64,000 nt of DNA, from positions 7,938,001-8,002,000 of the forward strand of contig CM060734.1 of the NCBI GenBank assembly GCA_030704615.1, read 5' to 3'. This stretch comes from Takakia lepidozioides. Its lineage: Eukaryota > Streptophyta > Takakiopsida > Takakiales > Takakiaceae. The position numbers and the translations under genes are program-made. The notes under the pieces were generated by a model that saw only the letters and a program-made list of their open reading frames with translations, had not been told where the DNA came from and searched no databases. Positions within the stretch are counted from its first letter, which is position 1, and every line of letters starts with the position of its first letter. Below are positions 1-11,800 of this stretch, in pieces.

Positions 1-177
1 AGCGATGCAGTCTGTATCAGACTTGCATTCGTACAATCCCAGACCTAGAGACTTGACCGCGTCCTCTAGTCCTACCTTTCTTCGCTTTTAACCTCCCTGT
101 GAGGTGCGGTAGATGTTGCCAGCACTCGGTGGGCGTGCGAGGTGGGGAGGATTTCCCCTTCTGACCACAAATCCTCT

Positions 178-507
178 TCACTCAAATGCAACAATAGTAG
201 TGTACGGTCTTACCCCATAAGTAATGGTGCCTGCCCCCCAGTCCGTTCGTGATCTGGACTGGACCAACCATGGCCTCCCTAATAGGAGTGCGTACGAATA
301 CTCATCAATGGGGAAGTCTATTATTTGAAAGTCTACCGCGTACGTGGAGCCTCCTCTCTTCATTCTGACATTCGCTATGTGTCCCACTGGCTGGATCTTC
401 CGTTGGTCAGCTAGCCTGATAGTCAGAGGGGATTCCTTTGTCATGTTCAAACCCAGTTTGGATAGGGTAGAGGGTGGCATGATGTTGACTGAGCTCCCAT
501 CATCCAT
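178..507 (-). pseudogene. Retropepsin-like aspartic protease fragment of gypsy3
   Basis: An open stretch of 109 codons that begins in the active-site loop DDGSSVNIM, with the catalytic Asp followed by Gly-Ser-Ser. It continues through a typical retropepsin core with YALLLGRPWL near residues 72-81; the LLGRPWL motif is the usual C-terminal Leu-Gly-Arg flap-support segment of plant gypsy proteases. The enzyme would cleave the Gag-Pol polyprotein inside the virus-like particle. The part upstream of the Asp lies in another frame (517-711), so at least one frameshift separates it from gag. The reverse transcriptase expected next is beyond the window edge. Protease identity is clear from motifs; non-function is inferred from the frame breaks. 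Confidence 0.7.
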
Positions 508-516
508 TAAACAACG

Positions 517-1573
517 TCAAAAACGATCCGCAATTTCTACTTCTATCTCCACTGGTCCTGGGTCGACATGAGCATTGATGTGGTGGGCCTGAGCGGAAGT
601 ACCCACCCGTTTCCTGACTAAAGATGCCTTGAGAGCGTGGCATACTGTGAGCGCCATCGCTATGAGCTGGGCAAATGTAATGTTGGCCTGATTGTGGCGT
701 AGATCGTCCATTAAGTTGTACGGTCTTGTCTTGTGGCATTTTTCACAAGTTAGAGGGTTTTTTTTATGTTAGGACAGTAGGTGGATATGTGCCCTTCCTG
801 CATACATGTATTGCACACCCGTGGTCCACGAGGTGCGGTTCTACTGCCTGAGCTTTCCGGATTCACAACTCCTCTTTCAAAGTATTCAGAGTGATGTTCA
901 GTGCATCAAGTCGTCCATTATCTTTTGTTCCTATATGTCTCCTTCAAGTGGCTCCAAAGGGGTTTCTCCCATCTCTCCCAGTCCACGTTCTACCTGCAGG
1001 GCATTTTCCAACACATCGTCGATGTTGACAAACCTAGTACCCAGCGTGAGTCTCATGATTTTGGGTCTTAGCCCACTTAAAAATTGTCTTCGTTGCTCCA
1101 AGTTGGTTATCTTGCATTTGGCAAACAGTTTCGAGATTTGATCGTAATACGCCTGGACCTTTTTGTCTGCTTTTCTGCTTCACGGAGTCCAACTTCATTT
1201 TCAACTCAGTAGGATCTACCTGGCTATATTTGGTGAACACTAGCTCCTGGAATTCTTCCCAATTGGTAGGCTTGGGATTTTGCCGCTTTTCCTTGCAAAT
1301 TCAACCTGGCTACCTTGAACAATTTGCCCTCATTGAGGTCCCTGACATCTCCTATCAACTGCAATTTTTCTAACCAATCTGCTACATCCTCTATCTCTTT
1401 ACCATAAAACGGTGCATCGATCCCTGATGGGCTCGTAATTGTCACGCCTTACTTTTGAATTTCGAGAGATCAGTCGTGGTGACTGTCAGTGATAGACCGT
1501 CTCTGTCCATCGAAACTCTCTTCTCTCCCACTTAGTGTCATTCTTCGGGACAACATTCCTACTCGTATCCATC
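517..1573 (-). pseudogene. Gag remnant of gypsy3 with CCHC zinc knuckle
   Basis: Pieces of a gag capsid protein in several frames. A likely start is the ATG near 1,573 (MDTSRNV). Codons 1,445-1,224 give the capsid segment IEDVADWLEKLQLIGD, which resembles the retrotrans_gag fold. Around 1,240-1,034 the C-terminal capsid continues. Near 800-750 the reverse strand reads a zinc knuckle with spacing CX2CX4HX4C (VCNTCMQEGHISTYC), which binds genomic RNA during packaging. The segment 711-517 links to the protease. Several indels separate these pieces, so no intact polyprotein can be made. The element type is assigned from gag plus protease only, because the reverse transcriptase lies outside the window. 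Confidence 0.6.
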
Positions 1574-1639
1574 ATTCTCTTGTTCTATTTCATAGCATCC
1601 CCGTTATGCGATTACTGCATAGGTGACTCTAAGATCTCC

Positions 1640-3209
1640 ATTGTGAACTACGTGTGAGACCTGATAAAACCTTGGCTGAGGATTATTGTAGGGTAAAACG
1701 CTGTGGTCGTAAGTTATCAACGTATCACCGATAGTCAGATGTGCAGGAGAGAAAAGCCTATCCTAATTTGTCATTTTAATATATCATTGTTATCCTTTCC
1801 ACGTTTCTAAGGAAGTCAAGGTACTCTCTATGAACGCATCGCCAGCTTCGGATTCTGCCTCTATCTTCTATCACCTCCCATAGTACAATCAAACGACTGA
1901 AATTCTCCCAGGTGTTCCCACTCTAATCAGCCTCTCTCTTTCATAGAATTATGCTCTGTTGCCCAGTAGTCCAGAAGCTGAAGGTTAATCGTCCGTTATT
2001 TGGATCAGCACATCACCTGCTTCAGGCAACTGATGTAAGGATGCTAGTTCGGGATCCACCTTCTCTAACATCATGGAGTACTTTTCTGACATCTTCACAA
2101 GCATTACCTTTCATCAGTATGATTCTTTCTTGAATAGTGACTGGTCTTAGAAACGTGACCAACTGCTCTAATTAATCATTTCATTCTCTCCGAGACAACC
2201 TAGAGCTCACATGACTCATACCTTCAGAATCAATTGCAACCCTGTGGTGACTCTATCTGGACTTAACATCCAAACCTTTCCCCATGTATAATGTTGAGCG
2301 GTTTTTACACACCCATCCCTTAGCTATCCATGACGGATACTCAAGGGATGAAGTGCTAGAAAACTCTAAGTATTCGGGCCGCTCAGAACAGTCAGACATG
2401 TCCTGCACTTAGTGTATCATGGGGGTGTCTTCCTGTAATTGATCCTTCTAGCATTCATGGTCAGTCCTTTCAGCTTAAGTATTGTTGTTCCACATTGCTT
2501 ATGCAATCTTCCAAGTTTAGGTTCCTAGTCCTATCTAGGGAATCCACAACTTCTCTCTGGTCTCTCTACACATTGCGAATCCCAAGTAAAGGTTATTGAT
2601 TATATCTCTATCAACTAGTTAGGCCGCAACCACTGTATCATCTTTCATATATTGAATATCCTATTCTATAGCTCGTAGGCATCTCCTATCACTTCGTCTT
2701 CTCTCCTCCTCCGCATGCATTCCCCTGCATATCAAGAAGCCCCGGCTCTATCGTCTTTGCTGCCTTTACTACCCCCCTGCGCGCTGTCCTAACTGCCCCT
2801 CCCCGCGGGCTGTCCTAACTACCTACGACTAACTGTCATGACACTAACCGTCATGGAGTACTATCTTGGTTCCCTCTTAAACTATGCCGCTCCCCGTGAT
2901 ATAGATGTTCATGTGTTCTCGTACTGTGTTCCCGTCCATGGTCTCGCTCATGTTGGCTCATGGTCCTCGAGCCATGATAGCTCATAACTGCTGCACTATG
3001 AGGATTCATGGTGGCTCGTCGCGACTGTGCTATGAGGCTCGTGAGGACTCATGCCCGCAATGCCGTGAGGGTTCATGGGCTTGTAGTAGCAGCACCATGA
3101 GGGCTCGTGGTGACTCATGGCAGTAGTGCCATGAAAGCTCGTGGTTGCTCAAAATTATGGGTACCCACATGAACCTGTTTTCCGCCTAAGTGCTGGCAGC
3201 CCTGTAACA
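1640..3209 (-). repeat. Probable LTR of gypsy3
   Basis: Read on the minus strand the block begins TGTTACAGGGCTGCC at 3,209, directly after a purine tract (AGAAGGGGAGGGGTAA), the usual polypurine tract and LTR start. It ends somewhere before the gag start near 1,573. No second copy lies in the window, so the right end is the only boundary with real support. No gene was seen in this stretch. Confidence 0.45.
2935..3160. repeat. Degenerate tandem repeat inside the gypsy3 LTR
   Basis: About five imperfect copies of a 30-48 bp unit built on TATGAGG/CTCGTGGTGACTCATGG, each with a CAG/GCA-rich spacer. Copies differ at many sites. Noncoding. Confidence 0.5.
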
Positions 3210-3350
3210 TTACCCCTCCCCTTCTCAAAACTTGCCGTGTCCTCACGGATTGCTTCCTGTGCTCGGAATATCGCTGTGCGCGGGCATTGGGATGCTTTTG
3301 AGAATCTTTGCGAGGGCTCTGCGTACGAGCCTGAGTTGCATCCTTGGTAG
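3210..3350 (-). other. 3' internal tail and polypurine tract of a gypsy element
   Basis: The reverse strand reads an Arg/Lys/Ser-rich tail and then AGAAGGGGAGGGGTAA immediately before the LTR start. This is how many plant gypsy pol genes end. It implies an internal-LTR-internal arrangement with the gag at 1,573-700. The alternative is that it is CACTA1 sequence and the purine run is chance. Confidence 0.4.
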
Positions 3351-5587
3351 GTGGAAAAGTATGTCTGCTTGCTGGAGCAGATTGTGCTACCTTGCTGTCA
3401 TGTGGTGGAGCTCCAGTAATGGGAGAACCCTATCATTTCTTATCTGCTATGACCTGTTCATAGTGCGCCAGTTGGTTGCCTCCACTGCTAGGAGGCTGCT
3501 CACCTGTACTTGTCATTTCCACAGTAGCCGCAGGTGGGACAACACCATAAATAGGGGGCAACAACTCACACACAATGTTTGATGCTGATGGAGATTCATC
3601 CCTTGGCAGGTCCAAACCGAGCTTCGCTGCCAATGCCATGTTGAACTTCTCTGTCTTAGATACTGCAGCGGCAAACATGGATTTCACTACTTGCAATTCC
3701 AATTTGTGCTCCATTGAGCTGGCCTCCATTGTATGTTTCCATCCTTCCAAGCCATCAAGCTGAGAAGCCAATGCTCCAAGGCCCTGCCACAAATAGAGTG
3801 GAAATACGATTCAATACATCGATCGCACTAGCCATGCGAGGTAATTTATTGGCATATGTACAAGAAGGCAAAACCATAAATAATTGACAAGCACATCATT
3901 GCAACAAATGCAGGTGGGTTAGTTACTTACAGAACGGGTGGCCCCTGCTGAATCGGAACCATACCCCTTGTTGCTATCTTGCTCCCCGAAATTTCAGATA
4001 GAAGTGGAGGACGACCACTTGTCTTAGCCTACACATGGACAGGATATGGGAATAATAGTGCCATCCTCTAAGAGTAAGATACAAATGACAAGACACCTCG
4101 CTACCTGAATATATTGCAATGTCATGAGACAGGCAGATTTACCAGACGTTCCTCAACGCTGCTAAGGCCACTGCATCCAGATCTCGAAGGGGCACCAACA
4201 TGCCCCCGTGCATGCTTGCCATTATCACGACTCTTTTGCCATTCGGGGCGTGTTCCAATGCCTCACTAATTCTGCCCAAGTCTTGTCCGCAACATAGTGG
4301 GGCTTAGGTTTGCCACGGGAGTACACTTTTCTAAACAGTTTGATGCGCTGGTATTTAATCACGCCTCCAATCTCAGTTCGAAGTTGGGCACCAGCTATCC
4401 CAGGAGGTAAATATTCCCAATCATCTGCTAATAGTTCACCCACCTCATCAATCAGACTTTGAGGTTGAAGATGGATGGGCACAGAACAGTCCAACACACG
4501 TTGGCATTGCCCTCGCAGGGCTGCCAGCCAGTCATTCCGTGCATCCCCGCATGGGCCCTTTTTGCCACAGGCAACTATGAATCTCTTTTGCCCAACAGCC
4601 ACATTTGCACAAGCCGTTTCTTTCAACCCTTTCCGTGCTACTCTCCTCGCCTTGCGCAAAAAATTGGCTCTGTCCTTGCCAGTCAAATGTTGCGCATCTG
4701 GAGTCATATTGGAATCACGGGCCTCCTCTCCTCCCTCACAACCTGCAACATGGGGCCTTGCGGGACATGAACCCTGTCGCGCACCAACGTGGGGTGTGGG
4801 GTAGACAGGAACATAACCTGTGCTCGGAGCTGGTGAGCTTGGGAATTGAAGAGGCCGCGAAGCTGTGGGCTGCCTGGAATAAGGGCCATGCAGCGGCGCA
4901 CTATACATGGGGCTTCTGGGATACGTTGCCTGGGGAGGATACGCAGGTGGGGGAGGGTTGGGGTGAGGGTACCACACACCTTCGTGGTAGTGCCCATGCT
5001 GAACATGAGCATGTTGTGCTTCCCCAATTTGCGGAAATGCCCCACACGGAACTACAGGACTACTTGGACCTGCACATGACCGGTTCTCCCCTGACGGGCT
5101 GTTTGCATTGTAGGACTGAGAAAAGGGCGGGTGAATTTCAGGGGCGGCTGGAACATGAGCAGTCTGTTGTTGATACTATGCATACCTCTGAATGCCAGGG
5201 GGATAAAACACACCAGTGTTAGGTGGAAAGGAGGGAGGGCCTCTTCCATCCGGGGTTGGTTGAAGACGTGGGGAGGGATGGTTGAAGACACCTGCCGGAG
5301 CAACTCCCTTCTTCTTTCTCACTGCATCCTGCAAATCAACATGTGGAAAAGAGTTATGTAGGAAGATAAAGCATGAACATCATGTAGGATACATCAACAA
5401 AAAACACGCTCTATAATATACATACACTGAATGCAGCAGAAATCGCACCCAAAATGCATTTACGTCTGATCCATTGAACACGCCAAACGTCACTGGGGAA
5501 GTCCTCCTTGTATGTTTCGACCCTCTTTGGGGGTTCTTTGGGGAATCCCTTGTAGGCACAATCTGGCCCCGATGACCATCGTACATA

Positions 5588-6538
5588 TCAATGAGAGTAC
5601 AATATGATAATGGCTGATAATGGTAGCTTGTGATTGCTCCTGGACGGCCAACCGTTCTGCAAAGGGGGGACAGTTACCCCATGTGTAGATTTTGCTCGTC
5701 TTGTGTAAACTTTGAGAATTGGTAAACCATTCAGGGTACCAAATCTTTCAGTTACACGACGCACATGCTCCGCACACATAGGGGCAGATTGTCCGTCAGA
5801 CTGCTTGGGGACAATTACCCCGTGTATAGATTTTGCTCGTCTTGTGTAGACTTTGAGGATTGGTAAACCATTTAGAGTACCAAATCCTTCAGTTACACGA
5901 TGTTCAGGCTCTGCACACTTAGGGACAGACTGTCCATCTGACGGCTTGGGGACAATTACCCCGTGTATAGAATTTGTTCGTCTTGTGTAAACCTTGAGGA
6001 TTGGTAAGCCATTCAGAGTACCAAATCCTTCAGATTCAGGACGTTCAGGTTCCGTACACTTAGGGGCATCTTGTCTTTCTGGCTGTTTGGATTCAACCTC
6101 ATCCAGAGCATCAAACCGATTAGAAACTCTCAAGTTGAAGTTGTTGCCCTCGGTTGTCTTCCTAGAGCGCCCCATTGAATCACCAATGTCTAAGACCGCT
6201 CTCCAGCCAGTCAAGGGACGAACTGTTTTGAGATTGAATTGATGCGGGACTCTATTAGAAGCACTTTTGGTCATTGAAACCTTCAACGTACCCCTGTTAT
6301 CAAGTCTCGAGATGGTACCATTAGCCATGAAATCCAAGCCTAAGCTAAAGCATGTAGTTTTAAATGACACATCGTCCATCCTGGGATTCACCCCAAAAAC
6401 TACACATGAAGCCCTAGATTTGGCATAAGTAACCAATTCCCAGGGATCACCCTGAGGAGTGTTGATGTTGATAGGAGCTAAAAATTTTATTGTTTTCGCA
6501 GGCCATAAGTTTAAGCACAGGAACCAACCCGAGCCCAA
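5588..6538 (-). CDS. Open 316-codon reading frame with three 47-residue repeats
   Basis: A long uninterrupted minus-strand frame lying in what should be an intron of the CACTA1 TnpA-like gene. The first 150 residues are unrelated to anything I recognise; they contain NRFDALDEVESKQPE just before the repeats. Then comes a 47-residue unit repeated three times, with the core GFGTLNGLPILKVYTRR and IHGVIVPK and a variable CAEP tail. The C-terminus is hydrophobic and short. The repeat period is exactly 141 bp and copies differ mostly by substitutions that keep the frame open, which suggests coding selection until recently. No counterpart was seen in CACTA2. It may be a captured host sequence, a LINE ORF1-like piece, or an extra CACTA exon. 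No function can be assigned. Confidence 0.4.
   Translation of the reverse strand: MGSGWFLCLNLWPAKTIKFLAPININTPQGDPWELVTYAKSRASCVVFGVNPRMDDVSFKTTCFSLGLDFMANGTISRLDNRGTLKVSMTKSASNRVPHQFNLKTVRPLTGWRAVLDIGDSMGRSRKTTEGNNFNLRVSNRFDALDEVESKQPERQDAPKCTEPERPESEGFGTLNGLPILKVYTRRTNSIHGVIVPKPSDGQSVPKCAEPEHRVTEGFGTLNGLPILKVYTRRAKSIHGVIVPKQSDGQSAPMCAEHVRRVTERFGTLNGLPILKVYTRRAKSTHGVTVPPLQNGWPSRSNHKLPLSAIIILYSH
5660..6085 (-). repeat. Three in-frame 141-bp tandem repeats
   Basis: The anchor TTGTGTA(A/G)AC begins at 5,701, 5,842 and 5,983, exactly 141 bp apart. Each unit encodes 47 residues of the 316-codon frame. Divergence between units is moderate. Confidence 0.75.
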
Positions 6539-6539
6539 G

Positions 6540-7805
6540 TGCCGAGTATGCTAGACAGAGCATACGACTACCCAATTTGGGCGGAGGGGCTGCCCCCAAG
6601 CGGTAGGAGTCCGCTTGTTACCATTCAGAGATCACACTCCAGGGAGTTGCAGGGAATGGCCCGTGTAGGCATATTCTAAAGAGGGAAAGGCCCCAAGCTT
6701 TCCAACTAAATCCAATGCACTACCTTACCTGAAGCAAAGCGCTTCAGGTCGAAACAAACAAGGACACGAGGTCACAAGGCCGACATTTAGTCACAGAGAC
6801 ATTAATGTACTCCCGTTTCAAGTCCACCCAATGTCAATAGGCTTCCTAGAGGACAGTAGTATAGAGAACAGTAAAATTAATGTGGATGGTAGCCAATGGG
6901 GAAACTCTGAAGAGGAGAGTAAAGCAGCAAACAAAACATGATATGAAATGAAACGGTCCTTCAAAATCATTGTGAAGAGCTCAAAAGCTTATGAGACCAA
7001 AGGAAACCCACAAGCAAGAAGAGACAAAACCACAGCCATAAACAGCCCATAAGCAACTATTGTCTTGCATCCAAACACACACGCATGAGCAGCCCAGAGG
7101 TAACCCTCCTGGACATAAGCTCCCAAGCATTTCTCATGGCACAAAATGGAAAAAGGTATAGAAGACTTTTATAACAGATTTGGGTTCCAATGAATAGACA
7201 GTAGAATCTCCCTTGTATCATGAGGTATAGAGGGCAAGAAAGTGGTGCTTCATACTGCTAGTGGAAAATGGAAAGAACTGCTGGGACCAAAAGGAAAAAC
7301 AAATAAGAAGACGCAAATCCAGAGGCATGAGCAGCCCAAAATATCGGGGAATGACGGGATTCCCCAAGGGTCCACTCCAAATGCACATAAGCTGCCAAGC
7401 ATTTCTGATGAGACCAAAGTGTACAAAAAAATGAAAATAGGAGCCAAACCACATGCATGAGCACACCAAAAGCAACTACTGCAAAGGCGACGGCCAAAGG
7501 ATCAAAGCTCCCAAGCATACAAGCATTGCTGGACTTTAAAATAGAATACGTCACTGACAAATTGGGTTCCAAGTAGTAGACAGATCAATGTCCCGTGCAA
7601 CTGGTGAAGTCTTTTCATTTCCCCCACTCATGTGCACCCATTTGAAAACAGAGGGGAGCACATTGCAAAAGCCCATTGCTTGCCATTGCAACTTCTTTAC
7701 TTGGAAGATGTGACCCTTATCCCAACCGTGCTCGGGGCATTCTCATATCAAGCACATGAACCCTGCCAAAAACCTAAAAAAATCAAAAAGCAAATGCCCA
7801 CTTAC
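6540..7805. other. Noncoding intron-like DNA of CACTA1 with degenerate repeats
   Basis: No convincing coding sequence. Between about 6,990 and 7,580 two imperfect copies of a roughly 300-bp unit share phrases such as GACCAAA(A)GGAAA, GCATGAGCAGCCCA, AAGCTCCCAAGCAT and TTGGGTTCCAA. Purine-rich on plus. Probably an intron of the TnpA-like gene. Confidence 0.4.
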
Positions 7806-8599
7806 CTCTCGTGGAAGAGGAGCTGGCCGTTTGGGTGCCCTCTGAGCATGCGTTGCATTGGGAGGCTCGGTCAGTCCACATGCACCACTGATGTAGTTCT
7901 CCAAATCTGATACCTTGTCCACATCATCTCCATCCTCGTCCTCCTCTAGGTCCTCGTCCATTTCCTCCTCCGAATCGTCGTCATCATCTATTTTGTAATC
8001 CTCATCGAGCTCCTAATCACGCTCGTCGAGTTCCTCTGCTTCAGAGCCCACCAACTGGGGAGTCTCGGGCTCTTCCTCCGCCATCGAAGGTAATGCTAGT
8101 TCTTTCAAGCACCCGCTTCGTCGAGGAGGCCCGTTCCACGCAACTTTGGAGCTCCTAGTCGGCCGTTGTACACTCCTGGCTATGCTGCGCACACATTTCC
8201 AGAACCCTGTGAGAATCTTGCCCTAAACAAAAGGCGATCGTGAAAGTGCCATCACCATCAAACCTATGGGGGGGAAAAGCAGTAGGCTAATGTGGTGGGA
8301 AACCCCTACTCACTACATGTGTAGCATGCATACTAAGGACAAAGGTGATCTGCTCACCTGCGCGCAACGCTCCCAAAGTTCAGCTGAGACAATGTCTCGT
8401 TGTTGGCTGCTATGCGCCTCTCTCGCTCTTCCTCGTAGGTAGTGCGTGGAGGGGTGTCGGGTGTAGAGGCCTTGGGTGCAGAGGGCTTGGGTGCGGGTGT
8501 GCGGGAAGCCAGTGCAGTCGGGTAGGGTCTTCTTGCGGAGGTGGTGGGGGCGCGGGCACTATGCGCTTGGGGGGTCCTGCTGCTGCGTGTCCGTGCCAT

Positions 8600-8866
8600 G
8601 GTGGGTTCCTCCTCATCGCTCAAATTGCAGTAATCGACCTCAAACAAGACTACCATGATCTACTGATCAAACAATAGAAGGAGCGCATGAAGGAAACTGA
8701 GGGGAGGTGGACCCGCCATACAATTACTCCAACGCCTGCAAGCCAGGCGTAGGTTCCCCACATCCGAGCACTCGCTGACTTCCCACTTCAAAAACTACTC
8801 AAACCCAGAAGCGTTTCGTCATAACTGAGAGAGGTCGGAACTAGAAACACCCGGCGCCGCACTACG
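8600..8866. promoter_or_regulatory. Divergent intergenic region between TnpA-like and tnp2 genes of CACTA1
   Basis: The two genes point away from each other with about 270 bp between the proposed starts. CACTA2 has the same head-to-head order with a far shorter gap. A shared promoter is likely from layout; no clear TATA box was picked out. Confidence 0.35.
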
Positions 8867-11800
8867 GTGCCCGACACTGACGCAAGACTTTGGCAAATCG
8901 AGGAACGACGTGCAACTAGACTGGGTCTTTCAAAGATAATGTGTCCCTGCAACGACTGCCATGGGGGTCGACTTCAATTCGTGGAAACTGCCAAATTGCA
9001 TTTGCTTGCCAACGACCGGGATCCACTGTTGGGTTATCCCATGGTGAGTGACGTGCATCTCTCACCTCACTTCTCGCAGATATAACTTAGGATGAAGCCC
9101 TTAGAATGCTAATGTTGAACGGCCCTCTACTGTACATGTACGGTGGACTACTGTATGGAAACTAGCACGGTCAAATAGGAGATTCCATGTTTTATTCAAC
9201 AAGTTACATTTTGGACAAGACTATACTCTTATACTTTGGAGGTGAACATGCAGGTGGAGAGTGTCGACTCCGAAGACGAAGACTTTGTGGAAGAACGTAG
9301 CCCCCCTGAGGATGATGTTCCGAGACAGATTAGCCCTGTTCCTGTTCGTGGTGGAGAGAATCTAGACCCCGACGTCGACATCATTCGCATGTTGCAGGAA
9401 ACGTTTGCAGTTGCAGATAATGTACAAAGCACCATTAATGAGGATGAAGGGCTTGGAGAAGACGAGCGCCATCATGATGGACAAAGTCATGGGGATGGGG
9501 ATGACGGTGCTGCTTTCCAATTTCAGCATCAAGCAACCACACCTCTGTATGTTGGCTGCCCCACCAGCTGCTTGAGTGCGACGTTGCTCTTGCTCAATGT
9601 TAGTGCTACTCATGGTGTCACAAACGCAGCGATGGATGAGCTTGTGAAACTTTTGCACGGACATCTATTGCCTAAAGGGAACTTTTTGCCCAAATCTCAT
9701 TACGAAGCGAAGAAACTTATAACAAAAGCTGGGCTTAATTACGATAGCATCCATGCTTGTGAGAAGGGATGTGTGCTATACAGGGGAGATCTGCAGGATG
9801 CACCATCTTGCCCTAAATGTGGGGCGCCTCGGTACATCCCTGGCATGAAGACGTTGGTTCCACAAAAGGTCTTGCGGCATTTCCCCTTGATTCCTCGGCT
9901 GCAGCGCATGTACAAGTGCAAGGAGATATGTAAGCTTATGGTGTGGCACACGGAGAACCAAAGTCAAGATGGGAAGATGAGACACCCGCCTGACAGCCTT
10001 GCATGGAAATACATTGACGATACATGGCCTGCTTTTGCAGCTGAACCTCGCAACTTGCGACTAGGTCTGGCATGGGATGGTATCAATCCCTTTGGTGATA
10101 AATCAACAAAATGGTCTATGTGGCCTGTCTTGCTCATGAACTACAACCTTCCTCCTTGGCTGAGCACAAAGCCTTTTTTTATGATGTTGACACTCTTAAT
10201 TCTAGGGCCAACATCCGTGAAGAAGACCAATGCGGATGTGTTCTTGCAACCTCTGGTGGATGAGCTGACCGTGTTGTGGGAAGGTGTTAGGGCTAATGAT
10301 GCATCTCGCAATGAAGGATCAAGGACCTTTGTCATGAGAGCCATTCTGATGTGGTCAGTACATGACTATCCTACATATGCCATGCTAGCAGGGTGTGTAG
10401 TTGGGGGCTACAAGGCTTGTCCCATGTGCGGGCCCAATCTTGATGCCAGGCACTCCAGTGCACTGAGCAAAATGGTGTACCAGGGGCACAGAAAGTTTTT
10501 ACCAGCAGGCCATCCATATAGATGCAATCGCAACCACTTCAATGGAGCCTCCAATCACAGACCCCCCCCCCCCCCCCCCAAGTATCCACTGTGGATCACC
10601 TCCTAAATGCGGAGGAAAACGAGAGGTTCATGGAAACATTCGGCAGACGTCGCCGGAATGTGTGCCCTGCCAAATCCCATGGCATGAAGCAAAGGTCGAT
10701 GCTTTGGAACCTGCCATATTGGAAGGTGGGTATGTCTTCATTGTTTGTTTGTCGGCAGGGCTGATTTCATAGTTCCATGGATACAGTTGTAAGGATCATC
10801 ACACACGACTTAGATTTCAGCCTAATGCAAATTGCATGAAGCAAGTTTGGAGTCGCCTATGTATGGCACATGTAGTAGCAATATGGTTGTTTCCATGAAA
10901 ATGTCTGGCTTTTGTCTCTCAGGATACTGTCTGCAGCATGCAAGACTGGTTTCTTCCTTTTCCCATTATTAAGATGTCATCTCTTGGCTTTACCATCAAA
11001 GTATACCATATTGATGGTGGTTCCATGATTGTAGGATTTGTTGATACGGTATACCCTTGATGTTATGCACTGTGAAAAAAACATTTCTGAAAACATATTG
11101 CGCACCGTATTGGGGGAAAAGGACATAGTAAAGAACATGAAGGACATGGAGAATGAGGGCATACGACCTCACTTATGGTTAAAACCCCACCCCGGAGATG
11201 GCAGGAAGTTGGTGAAGCCGTAGGCTCCTTACGTGTTGAATCGACAGGAAACTACTACCTTCTATGCAACTTTGGGTGCTCTAAAGACACCGACAGGGTA
11301 TGGTGCTTCATTTAAGAAGCATATTGCTAAGAACAAGCTTTCACACATGAAGAGTCATGACTACCATCTACTGATGCAACAAGTTCTACCTTTGTGCATT
11401 CGAGGTTTGTTGGGCAAAGGTCCAAGGCTCGCAATCATGAAGCTATCTCGTGTATTTCTCAGTGGATCCCGAGGAACTACCAGCCCTGAAGGAGGATGTG
11501 GTTGTAATGCTTTGTTTGTTGGAGAAAGAGTTTCCCCCCTCATTCTTCGATCTCATGACCCACCTTGTGCTACACCTTGTGGATGAATTGGAGGTTTGTG
11601 GTCCTGTTAGTTCACGTTGGATGTACCCCATCGAGAGGTACATGAAAAATTTGAAGGGATATGTGAAGAGCTATGCCCGGCCAGAAGGTTGCATGGCCAG
11701 CAGGTATTCTCTTGATGAGGCTCTTGGCCTCCTCACAAAGTACATGGCTGCATTTCCAGGAACTTGTAGAAGGGTCTAGGATTCCAACGAAGAAGAAAGT

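Larger units (their letters stand above)
1..3350 (-). mobile_element. Decayed Ty3/gypsy element (gypsy3) with gag, protease and one LTR
   Basis: A minus-strand gypsy remnant running off the left edge. Reading leftward there is an LTR-like block (about 3,209 to 1,640), gag (from an ATG near 1,573), a CCHC zinc knuckle (about 800-750) and a retropepsin (507-178). Reverse transcriptase and integrase would lie outside the window. To the right of the LTR is a short piece ending in a purine tract, typical of the 3' internal end of such an element, so two copies may share this LTR. It belongs to a different family from gypsy1 and gypsy2. Frames are broken throughout, so it is dead. The junction with CACTA1 near 3,350 is placed by loss of similarity only. 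Confidence 0.6.
3433..8599 (-). pseudogene. TnpA-like CACTA protein (Transposase_24-like), multi-exon, CACTA1 copy
   Basis: Probably the DNA-binding partner of tnp2, acting in the nucleus at the element ends. Proposed exons by splice-like sites and comparison with CACTA2: 8,599-8,354 (MARTRSS start; motif YEEERERRIAANNETL, common in plant transposon proteins); 8,223-7,806 (very acidic; ends at a GTAAGT donor); 5,331-4,225 (Lys-rich start, long Pro/Tyr/Gln-rich segment, then the conserved domain ending KPHYVADKTWAELVRHW, like Transposase_24); 4,029-3,931 (SGRPPLLSEISGSK); about 3,781-3,433 (coiled-coil GLGALASQLDGLEG). Stops fall in the acidic exon and in the Pro-rich segment, and frames shift near 4,235 and in the small exon. 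Unlike CACTA2, no phosphatase-like domain follows. Exon limits are inference. Confidence 0.6.

Noticed and set aside
4459-5222. Plus-strand frames of 103-205 codons opposite the TnpA-like exon
   Set aside because: They lie antisense to the conserved minus-strand TnpA-like exon and show no motif.
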